A program made the position numbers and the translations under genes. The notes below the pieces were generated by a model. The model saw only the letters and a program-made list of their open reading frames with translations. It searched no databases and was not told the DNA's origin. Positions 53,945 through 62,436 of a stretch of 64,000 nt of DNA are shown here, one piece after another (positions within the stretch are counted from its first letter, which is position 1; each line of letters begins with the position of its first letter). The stretch comes from Streptomyces hygroscopicus (GTDB lineage: Bacteria; Actinomycetota; Actinomycetes; Streptomycetales; Streptomycetaceae), in assembly GCF_026168105.1 (NCBI RefSeq), contig NZ_LBMW01000013.1:62001-126000 (forward strand), in the 5' to 3' direction.

Positions 53945-55501
53945 TCAGGAGGCGCCCGCCCGCCACCGCTGTGCGTCGCCGCCCTGGTCCGGAATCAGGA
54001 ACACCGTGTCGCCGCCGTAGGGCGTCACCGCGTGGTCCGGGGCGATCTCCGGGCGGATGACGCCACGGGAGTCGACGGTGAAGCGCAGGTTCTGGCCGTT
54101 GGAGCCGTCGACCGAGGAGCACGTCCAGATGCCGACGCCGCGGTAGGTGGAGCCGCGGCTGTCCAGGCAGTAGTCCGGGTCGGCGTACGACTGGAGGACC
54201 TCGCTGGAGGCGTCCACGCGCCAGCGCTGGGTGCCGGACGAGGTGCAGGGCGCCGTGATGACGTCCGTGCCGTCGTCCATGACGCCGTCGCGGATGTCCA
54301 GGCACAGGCCCGAGGCGACATTCACCACTTGGGCGTACGTGCCGTTCGGCGGGTGCGGCGCGGGTGGCTTCGGCTGGGGTTTCGGGGACGGGGGCCGGGT
54401 CGTCCCGGATGGTGTGGGAGTCGGCGTCGGGCTGGGGGACCGGGTGGTCGGGCTCGGGCTCGGCGTCGGTGTGGGCGAGGGCGTCAGCGAGACCGTCGCC
54501 GTCACCGTCACCGCGGGCGGAGGGGGAGGGGTGATGACGTCGCTCGCGGCGCGCGCGGATCCCGAACCGTCCGAAGCGAGCAGATAGACCAGCAGCGGGG
54601 CCAGCGCCACGCCCACGGCCGTAGCGGCCAGCACGAAGCGGCGCGAAGGCCACCAGCCCGGCAGCCGGGCCGCGCTGCCTGTGCTCTGCTCGTCCGCCTC
54701 AGCCATGGCGTACGCCGTACCGCCCCAGGGGAGCAGGCCTTCCGCCAGCGCCGTACGAGGGGTGTCGCGCAACTGCGACAACTCCTCGTACGCGGTGGCG
54801 CAGTGCACACAGTGCGCCATGTGGGCATGCAGATCGGCGCTGTGGCGCGGTGTGCCGGGGCGTACCGACTCCTCGATCAGCCGCCGGAAGTCCTGGCAGC
54901 GCGGATTGCCGGAGGCGGCCAGCCTGGTCCTCAGGAGTGACTGGCGCAGCGCACCGAACGCCGGTTCGATGCCGTACGCCACGTCCTGCGGGGACAGGCC
55001 CAGCAGCCCGGCCGTCCGCTCCGACGGCTCCTGTTCGACGACGCCGTACCAGATCAGCCCCTGCACCCGGACCGGAAGCGCCTGGAAGGCGGCGAGCATC
55101 GGCGGCGCGGAGGCTCCGGGAGCGGCCGCGCGCAGATGGGCGAGCAGGGCCGCGTCGAGGCGTGGGGCGCGTTCGTCCGTGGCCCAGGAGGCGGTCACCC
55201 GTCCTGCCAGGAGCAGGAGTTGGTGGCGCCAGGGGCCACGCGGATCGCTGCCCCGGGCGGTGTCGCGGGCCGCGAGCGCGAATGCCTGCGCGGTGAGCTG
55301 CCGGGCCGCGGTGTCGTCGACTGTGCACAGGCGCGCGTAGGCGAGGACCGCGGGGCGGTGGCGCACACGGAGCTCACGCAGGGCCGGATAGGCGATCGGG
55401 GTGTCGCTCCGCAGCAGTTCGGTCAGCCGGGCGTCGGACACCGTACTGTGCATCCCGCCCTCGGTCTCGACGTCGTCGTCGTCCCGCTCAGCCCGGGCCA
55501 T
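53945..55501 (-). CDS. Sigma-like region / zinc finger / membrane segment / ricin lectin fusion
   Basis: 518 residues from ATG 55501 (AGGAGG 7 nt upstream). Residues 25-195 look like a degenerate ECF sigma factor (region 2-like LRELRVRHRPAVLAYARL, region 4-like LPVRVQGLIWYGVVEQEPSE and GLSPQDVAYGIEPAFGALRQ). A ZAS-type anti-sigma zinc motif (HMAHCVHC, His227 and Cys231/Cys234) follows near 227-234. One membrane helix (289-309) leads to a Pro/Thr/Ser-rich spacer (324-384), and residues 385-518 form a ricin-type beta-trefoil with GTQRWRV and AQRWRAG (QxW repeats). The sigma-like part would face the cytoplasm and the lectin the wall. This could sense wall glycans. The domain mix is visible; the sensing role is inferred. 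Confidence 0.82.
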   Translation of the reverse strand: MARAERDDDDVETEGGMHSTVSDARLTELLRSDTPIAYPALRELRVRHRPAVLAYARLCTVDDTAARQLTAQAFALAARDTARGSDPRGPWRHQLLLLAGRVTASWATDERAPRLDAALLAHLRAAAPGASAPPMLAAFQALPVRVQGLIWYGVVEQEPSERTAGLLGLSPQDVAYGIEPAFGALRQSLLRTRLAASGNPRCQDFRRLIEESVRPGTPRHSADLHAHMAHCVHCATAYEELSQLRDTPRTALAEGLLPWGGTAYAMAEADEQSTGSAARLPGWWPSRRFVLAATAVGVALAPLLVYLLASDGSGSARAASDVITPPPPPAVTVTATVSLTPSPTPTPSPSPTTRSPSPTPTPTPSGTTRPPSPKPQPKPPAPHPPNGTYAQVVNVASGLCLDIRDGVMDDGTDVITAPCTSSGTQRWRVDASSEVLQSYADPDYCLDSRGSTYRGVGIWTCSSVDGSNGQNLRFTVDSRGVIRPEIAPDHAVTPYGGDTVFLIPDQGGDAQRWRAGAS

Positions 55502-55765
55502 CCCCCTGCCTCCTTGCACCCTCGTTCTGCCGGCGGGCGTGACCTTGGCTGAAACCTACCGGCTGGTATGGGGGACCATAGTGATGGAAGTTACACCGGA
55601 GGAAAAGGGGTTCCCGAGGGTAACAAGGAGTGGAGCGTCAGCGGTCCGGTGGGCGACCGGCAAATACGTGAGATACCGCGGGGCCGGACACAAGTCGCCC
55701 GCTGCCCGGCCGGGTTGGCCGGCCGGGCAGCGGGCGGATGGTGACCTGTCTGCGGACTCGGGCCG

Positions 55766-56674
55766 TCACTCCTCGACGGTGAGCCCCTTCCTCAGCCGCA
55801 CCAGCGTCCGCGTCAGCAGACGTGACACATGCATCTGCGAGATACCCAGCTCTTCGCCGATCTCCGACTGCGTCATGTTCGCCACGAAACGCAACGACAG
55901 GATCTGCCGGTCGCGCGGCGGGAGTTCGGCGATCAGAGGCTTCAACGACTCGACGTACTCGATGCCTTCGAGCCCGTGGTCCTCGTACCCGATACGGTCC
56001 GCGAGCGCGCCCTCGGAGTCGTCCTCCTCCGGCTGCGCGTCGAGGGAGCTTGCCGTGTAGGCGTTCGACGCCGCCATGCCCTCGACGACCTCGTCGTTCG
56101 AGATGCCCAGGCGATCCGCCAGTTCCGCGACCGTCGGCGCGCGATCGAGCTTCTGCGCGAGTTCGTCGCCGGCCTTCGCCAGGTCCAGACGGAGTTCCTG
56201 CAGCCTGCGCGGTACCCGCACCGACCACGACGTGTCGCGGAAGAAGCGCTTGACCTCACCGATGATCGTCGGCATCGCGAAGGTGGGGAACTCCACGCCG
56301 CGGCTGAGTTCGAAGCGGTCGATCGCCTTGATCAGGCCGATCGTCCCGACCTGGATGATGTCCTCCATCGGCTCGCTGCGGGAGCGGAAGCGGGAGGCGG
56401 CGAACTTCACCAGGGCGAGGTTCAGTTCCACCAGTGTGTTGCGGACGTAGGCATGTTCGTGCGTGCCCTCTTCGAGCGACTCCAGCCGTTCGAAGAGCGT
56501 CCTGGAAAGGGCCCGTGCGTCAACCGGGCCCACCTCGTCGTACGGGGGGATCTCCGGAAGGCCGGCCAGACCGTCATGGGGGGCGAGGGCGTCGGTGCTG
56601 TCGTGGTCCGGTCGTGCTGTGGGGGGTGTCGACGTCGCCCTCAGGGTCTGCGATGCGTCGAGCCGGGGTGACAT
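55766..56674 (-). CDS. Group 3 (SigB/SigF-type) RNA polymerase sigma factor
   Basis: 302 residues from ATG 56674 (GGAGG 5 nt upstream); earlier ATGs at 56686 and 56698 are less well placed. All sigma-70 regions are present: region 1.2/2 (LVELNLALVKFAASRFRSRSE, IIQVGTIGLIKAIDRFELSRG), region 3 (APTVAELADRLGISNDEVVEG) and region 4 (PPRDRQILSLRFVANMTQSE, IGEELGISQMHVSRLLTRTL). This is the stress/development type controlled by partner switching. The anti-anti-sigma and anti-sigma genes diverge at 56926 and 57550 and are its likely regulators. It may correspond to SigI of S. coelicolor by location, but the name is not certain. Confidence 0.9.
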   Translation of the reverse strand: MSPRLDASQTLRATSTPPTARPDHDSTDALAPHDGLAGLPEIPPYDEVGPVDARALSRTLFERLESLEEGTHEHAYVRNTLVELNLALVKFAASRFRSRSEPMEDIIQVGTIGLIKAIDRFELSRGVEFPTFAMPTIIGEVKRFFRDTSWSVRVPRRLQELRLDLAKAGDELAQKLDRAPTVAELADRLGISNDEVVEGMAASNAYTASSLDAQPEEDDSEGALADRIGYEDHGLEGIEYVESLKPLIAELPPRDRQILSLRFVANMTQSEIGEELGISQMHVSRLLTRTLVRLRKGLTVEE

Positions 56675-56925
56675 GATGTCCTCCATCGTTCTCGGCATAT
56701 GGCCGCCGATGCCAATACGTGCACTGCGGTGTGCGGCGCCTCCGAAGCCGGCCGTGGTCGAATCTGTGTCCCTACTAGGCCTACCCGCTTTCAACTGCCC
56801 ACCGCAAGTGCATTATGCGGCGAAATGTCCGATTTAGTGGGGTTGTTCGGGTGTCGAGACACGTGAGGAAGGCGTAGTGTTCGAGAGCGTCCACCAACAG
56901 CCACGACGGTCAGGAGAGAGACGGC

Positions 56926-57294
56926 ATGGACCGCGGGACGGTCGGCAGCGCACAGTCGGGCCGGCTTCTGGTCGAAGTCCGGCACGAGGGCATCAGTGCC
57001 GTCGTGACCCCGGCGGGTGAGTTGGATCACCACACCGCCGATCTGCTGCGTGAACCCCTCGAGGACTGCCTCGGGAAGGGGTGCTCACGCCTGGTCGTGG
57101 ACTGCTCACGGCTGGAGTTCTGCGACTCCACCGGGCTGAACGTCCTGCTGGCCGCCCGGCTCAAGGCCGAGGCCGCGGGTGGCGGAGTCCACTTGGCGGG
57201 CATGCTGCCGGTGGTGGCCCGGGTCTTCGAGATCACCGGGGCGGACGCCGTCTTCACCGTCCACGAGACGCTGGACGCGGCCCTGGCCGAATGA
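56926..57294 (+). CDS. STAS-domain anti-anti-sigma factor
   Basis: 122 residues from ATG 56926 behind AGGAGAGA. STAS fold with LVEVRHEGISAVVTPAGELD, and RLVVDCSRLEFCDSTGLNVL, in which the Ser of CDSTGLN is the usual phosphorylation site. It would bind and neutralise the anti-sigma kinase when unphosphorylated (RsbV/BldG-type partner switching). Probable partners are the sigma factor at 55766-56674 (divergent) and the ATPase at 57550-58092 (same strand). Confidence 0.92.
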   Translation: MDRGTVGSAQSGRLLVEVRHEGISAVVTPAGELDHHTADLLREPLEDCLGKGCSRLVVDCSRLEFCDSTGLNVLLAARLKAEAAGGGVHLAGMLPVVARVFEITGADAVFTVHETLDAALAE

Positions 57295-57324
57295 GCGGCC
57301 GGTGTGCCCGCCCCCCGGCGTGTC

Positions 57325-57357
57325 CCTGTGTGACCAGCGCGTTACGCGTGTCACAGG
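57325..57357. promoter_or_regulatory. Dyad between the anti-anti-sigma and anti-sigma genes
   Basis: CCTGTG (57325-57330) and CACAGG (57352-57357) flank an interior with further symmetric bases (GCG...CGC). It lies in the 255-bp gap before the anti-sigma gene and may be an operator; no matching promoter was picked out. Confidence 0.35.
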
Positions 57358-57549
57358 TTCCGGCCGAATCCACGGGTGTTCCAGCGGTTCGCTCGGGCAG
57401 GAGACATTCTGAACATGTCGGCAGCCCGGCCCGAAGCGGCCGTGGCGAGGGCTCGCACGAACGGCACGAGCAACAACTGACGGAAACGCCGTCGACCCAC
57501 GTACTGAGTCTTGAATCGTGAACTGGTGAATCGGTGAGGTGAAGCGCTG

Positions 57550-58092
57550 ATGAGCACCACCCGGCCCTACCCGCCGGGCGACCGCGGCCCCGAGCCCAGC
57601 GGCGCTTCCGGGGCGCCTGCGCAGGGTCCGTCCGCCGAGGGCGCGTCCTCCGGTGCGTCCGGGGAGGAGCCGCCCTCCTCAGGCCGGCAGGTCCGCAGGC
57701 TGAGCTTCGAGGGCGAGAGCGGCGTCGTCCCGCTCGCCCGCGACTTCACCCGCCAGGCGCTGTACGCGTGGGGCTGGCTGCCCGCGGCAGGCGCGGACCA
57801 GCGGGCCGCCGCCGAGGACGTGCTGCTCGTCGTCTCCGAACTCGTCACCAACGCGTGTCTGCACGCCGACGGCCCTCAGGAGCTGTGGATCGGGTGCGAC
57901 AACAAGGTGCTGCGCATCGAGGTGTCCGACCGTGGCGCCGGCCAGCCCGCCCCGCGCACCCCGCACCGTGCCGGACGCCCCGGCGGCCACGGGATGTTCA
58001 TCGTGCAGCGGCTCTGCCTGGACTGGGGTGTCGTAAGGACCCCCGGGGCCGGCGGCAAGACGGTGTGGGCGGAACTCGGCGCCCCCGCTTAA
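57550..58092 (+). CDS. Anti-sigma-factor-type ATPase/serine kinase (RsbW-like)
   Basis: 180 residues from ATG 57550 behind GTGAGGTGA. The first 50 residues are a Pro/Ser/Gly-rich, probably disordered stretch. A HATPase_c domain follows: N-box VVSELVTNACLHAD, G1 box VSDRGAG, G2 box GGHGMFIVQRL. It would sequester the sigma factor and phosphorylate the STAS protein. It lies 255 nt downstream of the STAS gene on the same strand, so expression may be separate. Compare the broken relative at 32018-32340. Confidence 0.9.
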   Translation: MSTTRPYPPGDRGPEPSGASGAPAQGPSAEGASSGASGEEPPSSGRQVRRLSFEGESGVVPLARDFTRQALYAWGWLPAAGADQRAAAEDVLLVVSELVTNACLHADGPQELWIGCDNKVLRIEVSDRGAGQPAPRTPHRAGRPGGHGMFIVQRLCLDWGVVRTPGAGGKTVWAELGAPA

Positions 58093-58262
58093 CGCTCACC
58101 TTCGGTTACCCCGGGTTCGAACCCTTCGTCGTACGTCCCCGCACACCTCACTTCTTGCGCGCCGGATCACCACAGATCCGGCGCGCACTGTGTCTTCCCT
58201 CCACACGGCCCCGGGCGTACCTTGACGGCCGATCTGATGTGCCGTCAGGAAATGAGGGGACC

Positions 58263-58946
58263 GTGACGTACCACAAACGAAGTGCCGCGCTCGCGTCCGC
58301 CGCTGCCCTGGCCGGCTCGGCGGTACTGATGGCCGCTCCCGTGGCCCGGGCCGCGGTCGTCGACGTCAACTACCACTGCAAGACGCCGATCGGCGACAAG
58401 AGTGCCGTCTCGCCCATAGACATCAAGGGTGCCAGGAGCGGCAGCGGCTACCGGATCACCATGTCCTGGCAGAAGGGCGTCTCCTCCAGCCCGGTCGAAC
58501 TGGGCAAGGGCGCGATGAACCCGAGCGCGACCGTCGAGCTGGGCGGCGCCGACAGCGGCACCATCACGGTGACCGGTCCCGCCAACCAGGCGGCGATCCC
58601 CGCCAACACCCCCATCAAGATCAATGACTTGAGCGGTACGTACACGCCGAAGAAGACCGGCAAGGTCACCTTCACCGCGGGCGTGCTGACCATCACCGCG
58701 CTCGGCACGACGACCACGTGCACACCCAGCAACGGCCCGGGGCCGTCGCTGACCCTCGACGTCACCGCCGTGGGCGGCGGTACCCCCGGCTCCGCCTCGA
58801 GCGGTACGGACCCAGGAGGGCAGCTCCCGCAGACGGGTCCCGAGGACTCCGTGATCGCCCTCGGCACCCTCGGCGGCACCGTCCTGCTCGGCGGAGCGGC
58901 CGGTGTGCTGTGGCTGACGCGCCGGAACCAGGCGGTACGCCGCTGA
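58263..58946 (+). CDS. Sortase-anchored surface protein (LPQTG), surface operon gene 1
   Basis: About 227 residues from GTG 58263 (GAGGGGA very close upstream, so the start is moderately sure). Signal peptide cut after VARA (about residue 30). One beta-rich domain: NYHCKTPIGDKSAVSPIDIKG with Cys39, SWQKGVSSSPVELGKGAMNPS, ATVELGGADSGTITVTGP and VLTITALGTTTTCTP with Cys153. A Gly/Ser linker, LPQTG (188-192), a hydrophobic helix and RRNQAVRR form a complete sorting signal, so it is probably linked to peptidoglycan. Its domain recurs in the C-terminal half of the 450-residue protein at 61009-62361. No sortase is in the window. Confidence 0.85.
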   Translation: MTYHKRSAALASAAALAGSAVLMAAPVARAAVVDVNYHCKTPIGDKSAVSPIDIKGARSGSGYRITMSWQKGVSSSPVELGKGAMNPSATVELGGADSGTITVTGPANQAAIPANTPIKINDLSGTYTPKKTGKVTFTAGVLTITALGTTTTCTPSNGPGPSLTLDVTAVGGGTPGSASSGTDPGGQLPQTGPEDSVIALGTLGGTVLLGGAAGVLWLTRRNQAVRR

Positions 58947-58991
58947 GGCGCTCCCCGGGTCCCGTACGAGTCGCCGCCAGGAGAGCCGCCC

Positions 58992-59936
58992 ATGCCGTAC
59001 CCCCGCCCCGTCCTCCGTCTGCCCCTCCTGCCCTTCGCCGTCCTGAGCCTGCTCGTCGCCGCGCCCGCCGCGGTCGCCGACGAGGGCTGGTCCCTCACGC
59101 CCGTGACCGGGGGCGCCGACGGGCGGCCGTACGTCTACGCGGAGGGCGGACCGGGGACGGTCCTCGAGGACGCGGTCTCGGTCTTCAACCCGGGCGGGAA
59201 GCCGCTGACGGTCCGGCTGGGCGGCGCCGACGCGGACGCCGGATTCACGGTACGGAGCGAGTCGGCGGACACCGGCGCATGGATCGGCTTCGCCCGCACG
59301 ACGGACGGACGGCGTACTGCCGCGCACACGGTCACGGTGACGGTGCCCGCCCGCACCCGGGCCGATGTGCCGTTCACCGTGACGGTTCCCGTGGGCGCCG
59401 CGCCCGGCGACCACCCCGGTGCGATCGTGGCGAGCGCCGACGGCCGTTCCTCGGCCGTACGCGTTCAACTCCGCGTCAGTGGAACCGCGTTGTCCGCGCT
59501 GACCGTCGAACACCTGGCCGTGCGTGGCGGAGGGATCTCCTACGAGCTGGTCAACCGCGGCACCACCGTGCTGACCCCGACGCTCGCGGTGCGGGCCGAC
59601 GGGGTCTTCGGCCGGGTCCTCGACCGCGCCCCGCGCACCCTGCCCCTCCGACTGCCGCCGGGCCACCGGGTCCGGCTGACCGAGCCGTGGCCGCGGCGCC
59701 CCGCGCTCGACGCGGTGGATGTGCGGCTCACGGTGACGGCGGCGGGCGGGGCGCACGGTTCCGCGGCGGTACAGGCGGGGTTCGTGCCTTGGGGGCCGGT
59801 GGCCCGGGCCGGTGCCGGGCTGTTCACGGCCGCGGGCGCCGCGGTGGCCGTACGACGTCGCAGGCGCCGCCCCTCGGTCCGGGGGACGGGCGACCGGACC
59901 CCTGCGGAGGCCGAGTTGACGGGAGCGGTGCTGTGA
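58992..59936 (+). CDS. DUF916-like exported membrane protein, surface operon gene 2
   Basis: 314 residues from ATG 58992 (AGGAGAG upstream). Signal peptide to about AVADE, then a domain resembling the DUF916 (WxL-associated) Ig-like fold: YVYAEGGPGTVLEDAVSVFN, GKPLTVRLGGADADAGFTV, and RADVPFTVTVPVGAAPGDHPGAIVAS. A second beta domain follows (LAVRGGGISYELVNRGTTVL). A membrane helix near 275-295 and a basic Arg-rich cytoplasmic end close the protein. In Firmicutes, DUF916 proteins sit in surface-complex operons and bind wall components. It overlaps the next gene by 4 nt. Confidence 0.78.
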   Translation: MPYPRPVLRLPLLPFAVLSLLVAAPAAVADEGWSLTPVTGGADGRPYVYAEGGPGTVLEDAVSVFNPGGKPLTVRLGGADADAGFTVRSESADTGAWIGFARTTDGRRTAAHTVTVTVPARTRADVPFTVTVPVGAAPGDHPGAIVASADGRSSAVRVQLRVSGTALSALTVEHLAVRGGGISYELVNRGTTVLTPTLAVRADGVFGRVLDRAPRTLPLRLPPGHRVRLTEPWPRRPALDAVDVRLTVTAAGGAHGSAAVQAGFVPWGPVARAGAGLFTAAGAAVAVRRRRRRPSVRGTGDRTPAEAELTGAVL

Positions 59937-61012
59937 AGGGGCGTATCCCGGTGCTGCTGGCGCTGCTCGCGCTCGTCCTGGCGCCCTTGGCGGCGGCGCC
60001 GGCCCGGGGCGCCGGGCGGCCCGCCGTCACGCTGTCCGCGTCCCAGGCGGGGACGGGCGGTTCGATCACCGTGACCGGTGCCGGCTGGCGTCCCAGGACC
60101 CTGCTGATGATCCTGATCTGCGGGCAGTCCGCGCCCTCCCGCGGGGTGGTCGGCGGCACCAACTCCTGCGCCAACGCCGACGGCCGGGCTGTCACGACCG
60201 ACGCACACGGGGCGTTCCGCAGAAGGCTTCCGGTGGCCGAACCGCCGGTGCCGTGCCCCTGTGTGGTGCACGTCGCCACCGTGACCGGGAGCCAGGCGGA
60301 CGCCGACGCGATCTTCCAGGTCGCCGGGCACGCCGTGGAGCCCCTGCCCGCCGAGTCCGCCGCAGGGCGGCTGTCGGTGCTGACGGACACCCGACTCGAC
60401 GGCTCCAGCGGACTGCTGACCTGGTTCGGGGCACCGCCGTCCCGCACGCTCGTGTTCACCGTCGGCAACGTCGGCCCCTCGCCGGTGAAGGATCCCGTCT
60501 TCCGGATCGGCACCTCCCACGGGGTCTTCGCCCCGCAGTGGGACGACCAGCAGTGGCGCGGCACGATCGCGCCCGGCGGGAAGGCGCGGATCACGCTGCC
60601 GGTGGAGCTGTCGGCGGGTGCCCACGGCGACTACACCGTCTCCCTCGAGTACGGCGGGAAGGTCCTCGCCGAACAGCCGTGGGGCGTCGGCCGCCCCTGG
60701 GGCGTGACCCTCTTCTGGATCCTGGTCTGCGTGGTCGTACCGGCCGCCGTGTTCCGCCTCGGCATGGCCGTCGTGGACCGGGTGCGGCCGCGCGGCCGGT
60801 CGCGGAGGGCCGTACGCCACCGTGGTCCGCGGCTGTCCGGTTCCGCCTGGCGCATCCCGAGGCCGGGCGCTCCTTCGCCCGCCCCCGCAGCCCGCACCGC
60901 TTCGGCCCTGCCGTGGTTCACCCCGGACGCCGATCCGGGGACCGCGGTGAACGGCCGGCTCTCCGCACCGCACGACAGCAGCCCGACGACCCCGACGAAG
61001 GGAAACACGTGA
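59933..61012 (+). CDS. Exported membrane protein, surface operon gene 3
   Basis: 359 residues from GTG 59933 (GTGA overlap with the previous stop). Signal peptide (VLLALLALVLAPLAAAPARG), then an Ig-like domain with four Cys (LILICGQSAPS, GTNSCANADG, VPCPCVVH), which may form two disulfides. A second beta domain follows (LVFTVGNVGPSPVKDPVFRIG, WRGTIAPGGKARITLPVELS), then a membrane helix (VTLFWILVCVVVPAAVF) and a basic cytoplasmic tail of about 100 residues. It overlaps the next gene by 4 nt. The likely role is a membrane-bound partner of the two anchored proteins (inference from the operon). Confidence 0.75.
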   Translation: MKGRIPVLLALLALVLAPLAAAPARGAGRPAVTLSASQAGTGGSITVTGAGWRPRTLLMILICGQSAPSRGVVGGTNSCANADGRAVTTDAHGAFRRRLPVAEPPVPCPCVVHVATVTGSQADADAIFQVAGHAVEPLPAESAAGRLSVLTDTRLDGSSGLLTWFGAPPSRTLVFTVGNVGPSPVKDPVFRIGTSHGVFAPQWDDQQWRGTIAPGGKARITLPVELSAGAHGDYTVSLEYGGKVLAEQPWGVGRPWGVTLFWILVCVVVPAAVFRLGMAVVDRVRPRGRSRRAVRHRGPRLSGSAWRIPRPGAPSPAPAARTASALPWFTPDADPGTAVNGRLSAPHDSSPTTPTKGNT

Positions 61013-62361
61013 GCGCGCAACGGAGAGCCCTGGCGGCAGGGGGCAGAAGCGGCAGAGCGAGCGCGGCCGGAGTGGTGCTGATGCTGGGCGGCGCGGGCAT
61101 CCTGCTCGGCGTGGCGGCCGCCCCGGCCCAGGCAGCGGAGGTGTCGTACCGGACCGAGTGCATTCCGCCCCCGATCTCCGGGCTGCCCCCGGTCGAGGGC
61201 ACCACGAAGGTGGAGATCACGGCGCCGGCCCTGGCGAAGGTCGGCGACGAGGTGGCGATCACCTGGAAGTTCGTGCAGGCCGCGTCGAAGAACCCCGATG
61301 TGCTCGATCTGGGCAAGGACACGGTCAAGCCGACGGGGACGCTGAAGGCGGCAGGGGCGCAGATCGCGGACATCGCGATGGAGGGGCCCCGGTCGAACCC
61401 CCCGATCCCCAAGAACAGCGACATGAAGCTGTCCGACATGACGGGCAGGCTGAAGCTGACCGCGGCCGGCCGGGTGACGCTCACGCCGGACGCGTACGAC
61501 ATCAACGTCGACAAGCCCATCTCGACCGACACCAAGTGCTCCCCCAAGGAGCCGGTGCAGCCGGCCGCGACCATCAACGTGACGGACGGCGGCGGCACTT
61601 CGGGCGGTACTACGGGAGGGTCCCCGACGGTCGTCCCCACTCCGCCGACGAGCGTGCCCACGGGCCTGCCGACCGGGTCCTCCTCGGCCACCCCCACGGC
61701 GAGCGCGACCGAGACCGGCGGCGGCGCGGGCGGTACCGGCGGCGGGCAGACGGACTTCACCGGCAAGGAGGTCCAGGTCCCCTACGCCTGCAAGACGCCC
61801 ATCGGCGACAGGAGCGCCACCTCGCCGGTGCAGATCAACGCCAGGAGCAGCGGCGGGAGTTTCGATCTCACGGTGCAGTTCAAGAAGTCGGTGATGAACA
61901 GCCCGGCGGACATCCCCAAGGGCTCGGTTAAGCCGTCGATGGAGGTCGCACTGGGCGGCGCGGACAAGGGCACGGTCCATGTCGAGGGCCCCACGAACGC
62001 GAGCGCCATCAAGTCGGGCGATCCCATCGAGATCCCGGATCTGACGGGCACCTACAAGCCGGGAGCGAGCGGGCGGTCGACGCTGTCGCCGGGCGTGCTG
62101 ACCATCGAGGCCCTCGGCACCACCACGACCTGTACGCCGACGAGCACGCAGGTGTCGCTGACCCTGGACACCTCGCAGCAGCCGGGCGGAGCCTCCGGCG
62201 GTTCGTCGACCTCCTCCGGCACGTCCTCGGGCACATCGGGCGGCCTGGCCCAGACGGGTGCGGACGACCACGGCAGCCTCAGGGCCCTGGGGCTGGTGGC
62301 CGGCACGGCTGTCCTGCTGGGCGGCGCGGTCTTCACGTTCCTGCCCAGGCGCGTCCGCTGA
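61009..62361 (+). CDS. Two-domain sortase-anchored surface protein (LAQTG), surface operon gene 4
   Basis: 450 residues from GTG 61009 (GTGA overlap). Signal peptide, then an N-terminal beta domain (about 45-190) related to the domain of 58263-58946. A Gly/Ser/Thr/Pro linker (193-240) leads to a second, closer copy (PYACKTPIGDRSATSPVQIN, GGADKGTVHVEGPT, VLTIEALGTTTTCTPT). The end is LAQTG (413-417), a hydrophobic helix and RRVR. LAXTG is the motif preferred by class E sortases of Streptomyces (as for the long chaplins). So the operon carries three copies of the same domain on two anchored proteins with different sorting motifs. Confidence 0.85.
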   Translation: MSAQRRALAAGGRSGRASAAGVVLMLGGAGILLGVAAAPAQAAEVSYRTECIPPPISGLPPVEGTTKVEITAPALAKVGDEVAITWKFVQAASKNPDVLDLGKDTVKPTGTLKAAGAQIADIAMEGPRSNPPIPKNSDMKLSDMTGRLKLTAAGRVTLTPDAYDINVDKPISTDTKCSPKEPVQPAATINVTDGGGTSGGTTGGSPTVVPTPPTSVPTGLPTGSSSATPTASATETGGGAGGTGGGQTDFTGKEVQVPYACKTPIGDRSATSPVQINARSSGGSFDLTVQFKKSVMNSPADIPKGSVKPSMEVALGGADKGTVHVEGPTNASAIKSGDPIEIPDLTGTYKPGASGRSTLSPGVLTIEALGTTTTCTPTSTQVSLTLDTSQQPGGASGGSSTSSGTSSGTSGGLAQTGADDHGSLRALGLVAGTAVLLGGAVFTFLPRRVR

Positions 62362-62379
62362 GCCTCCCCGGACGAACGC

Positions 62380-62419
62380 CGGAGGGCCGCCGCACCCAGC
62401 CGGGTGCAGCGGCCCTCCG
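62380..62419. terminator. Bidirectional terminator after the surface operon
   Basis: CGGAGGGCCGC and GCGGCCCTCCG pair over 11 bp, extended by GCACCC/GGGTGC nearer the loop. It lies between the convergent surface operon and the POT transporter. Confidence 0.75.
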
Positions 62420-62436
62420 ACGGCCCGCGACGTGCG

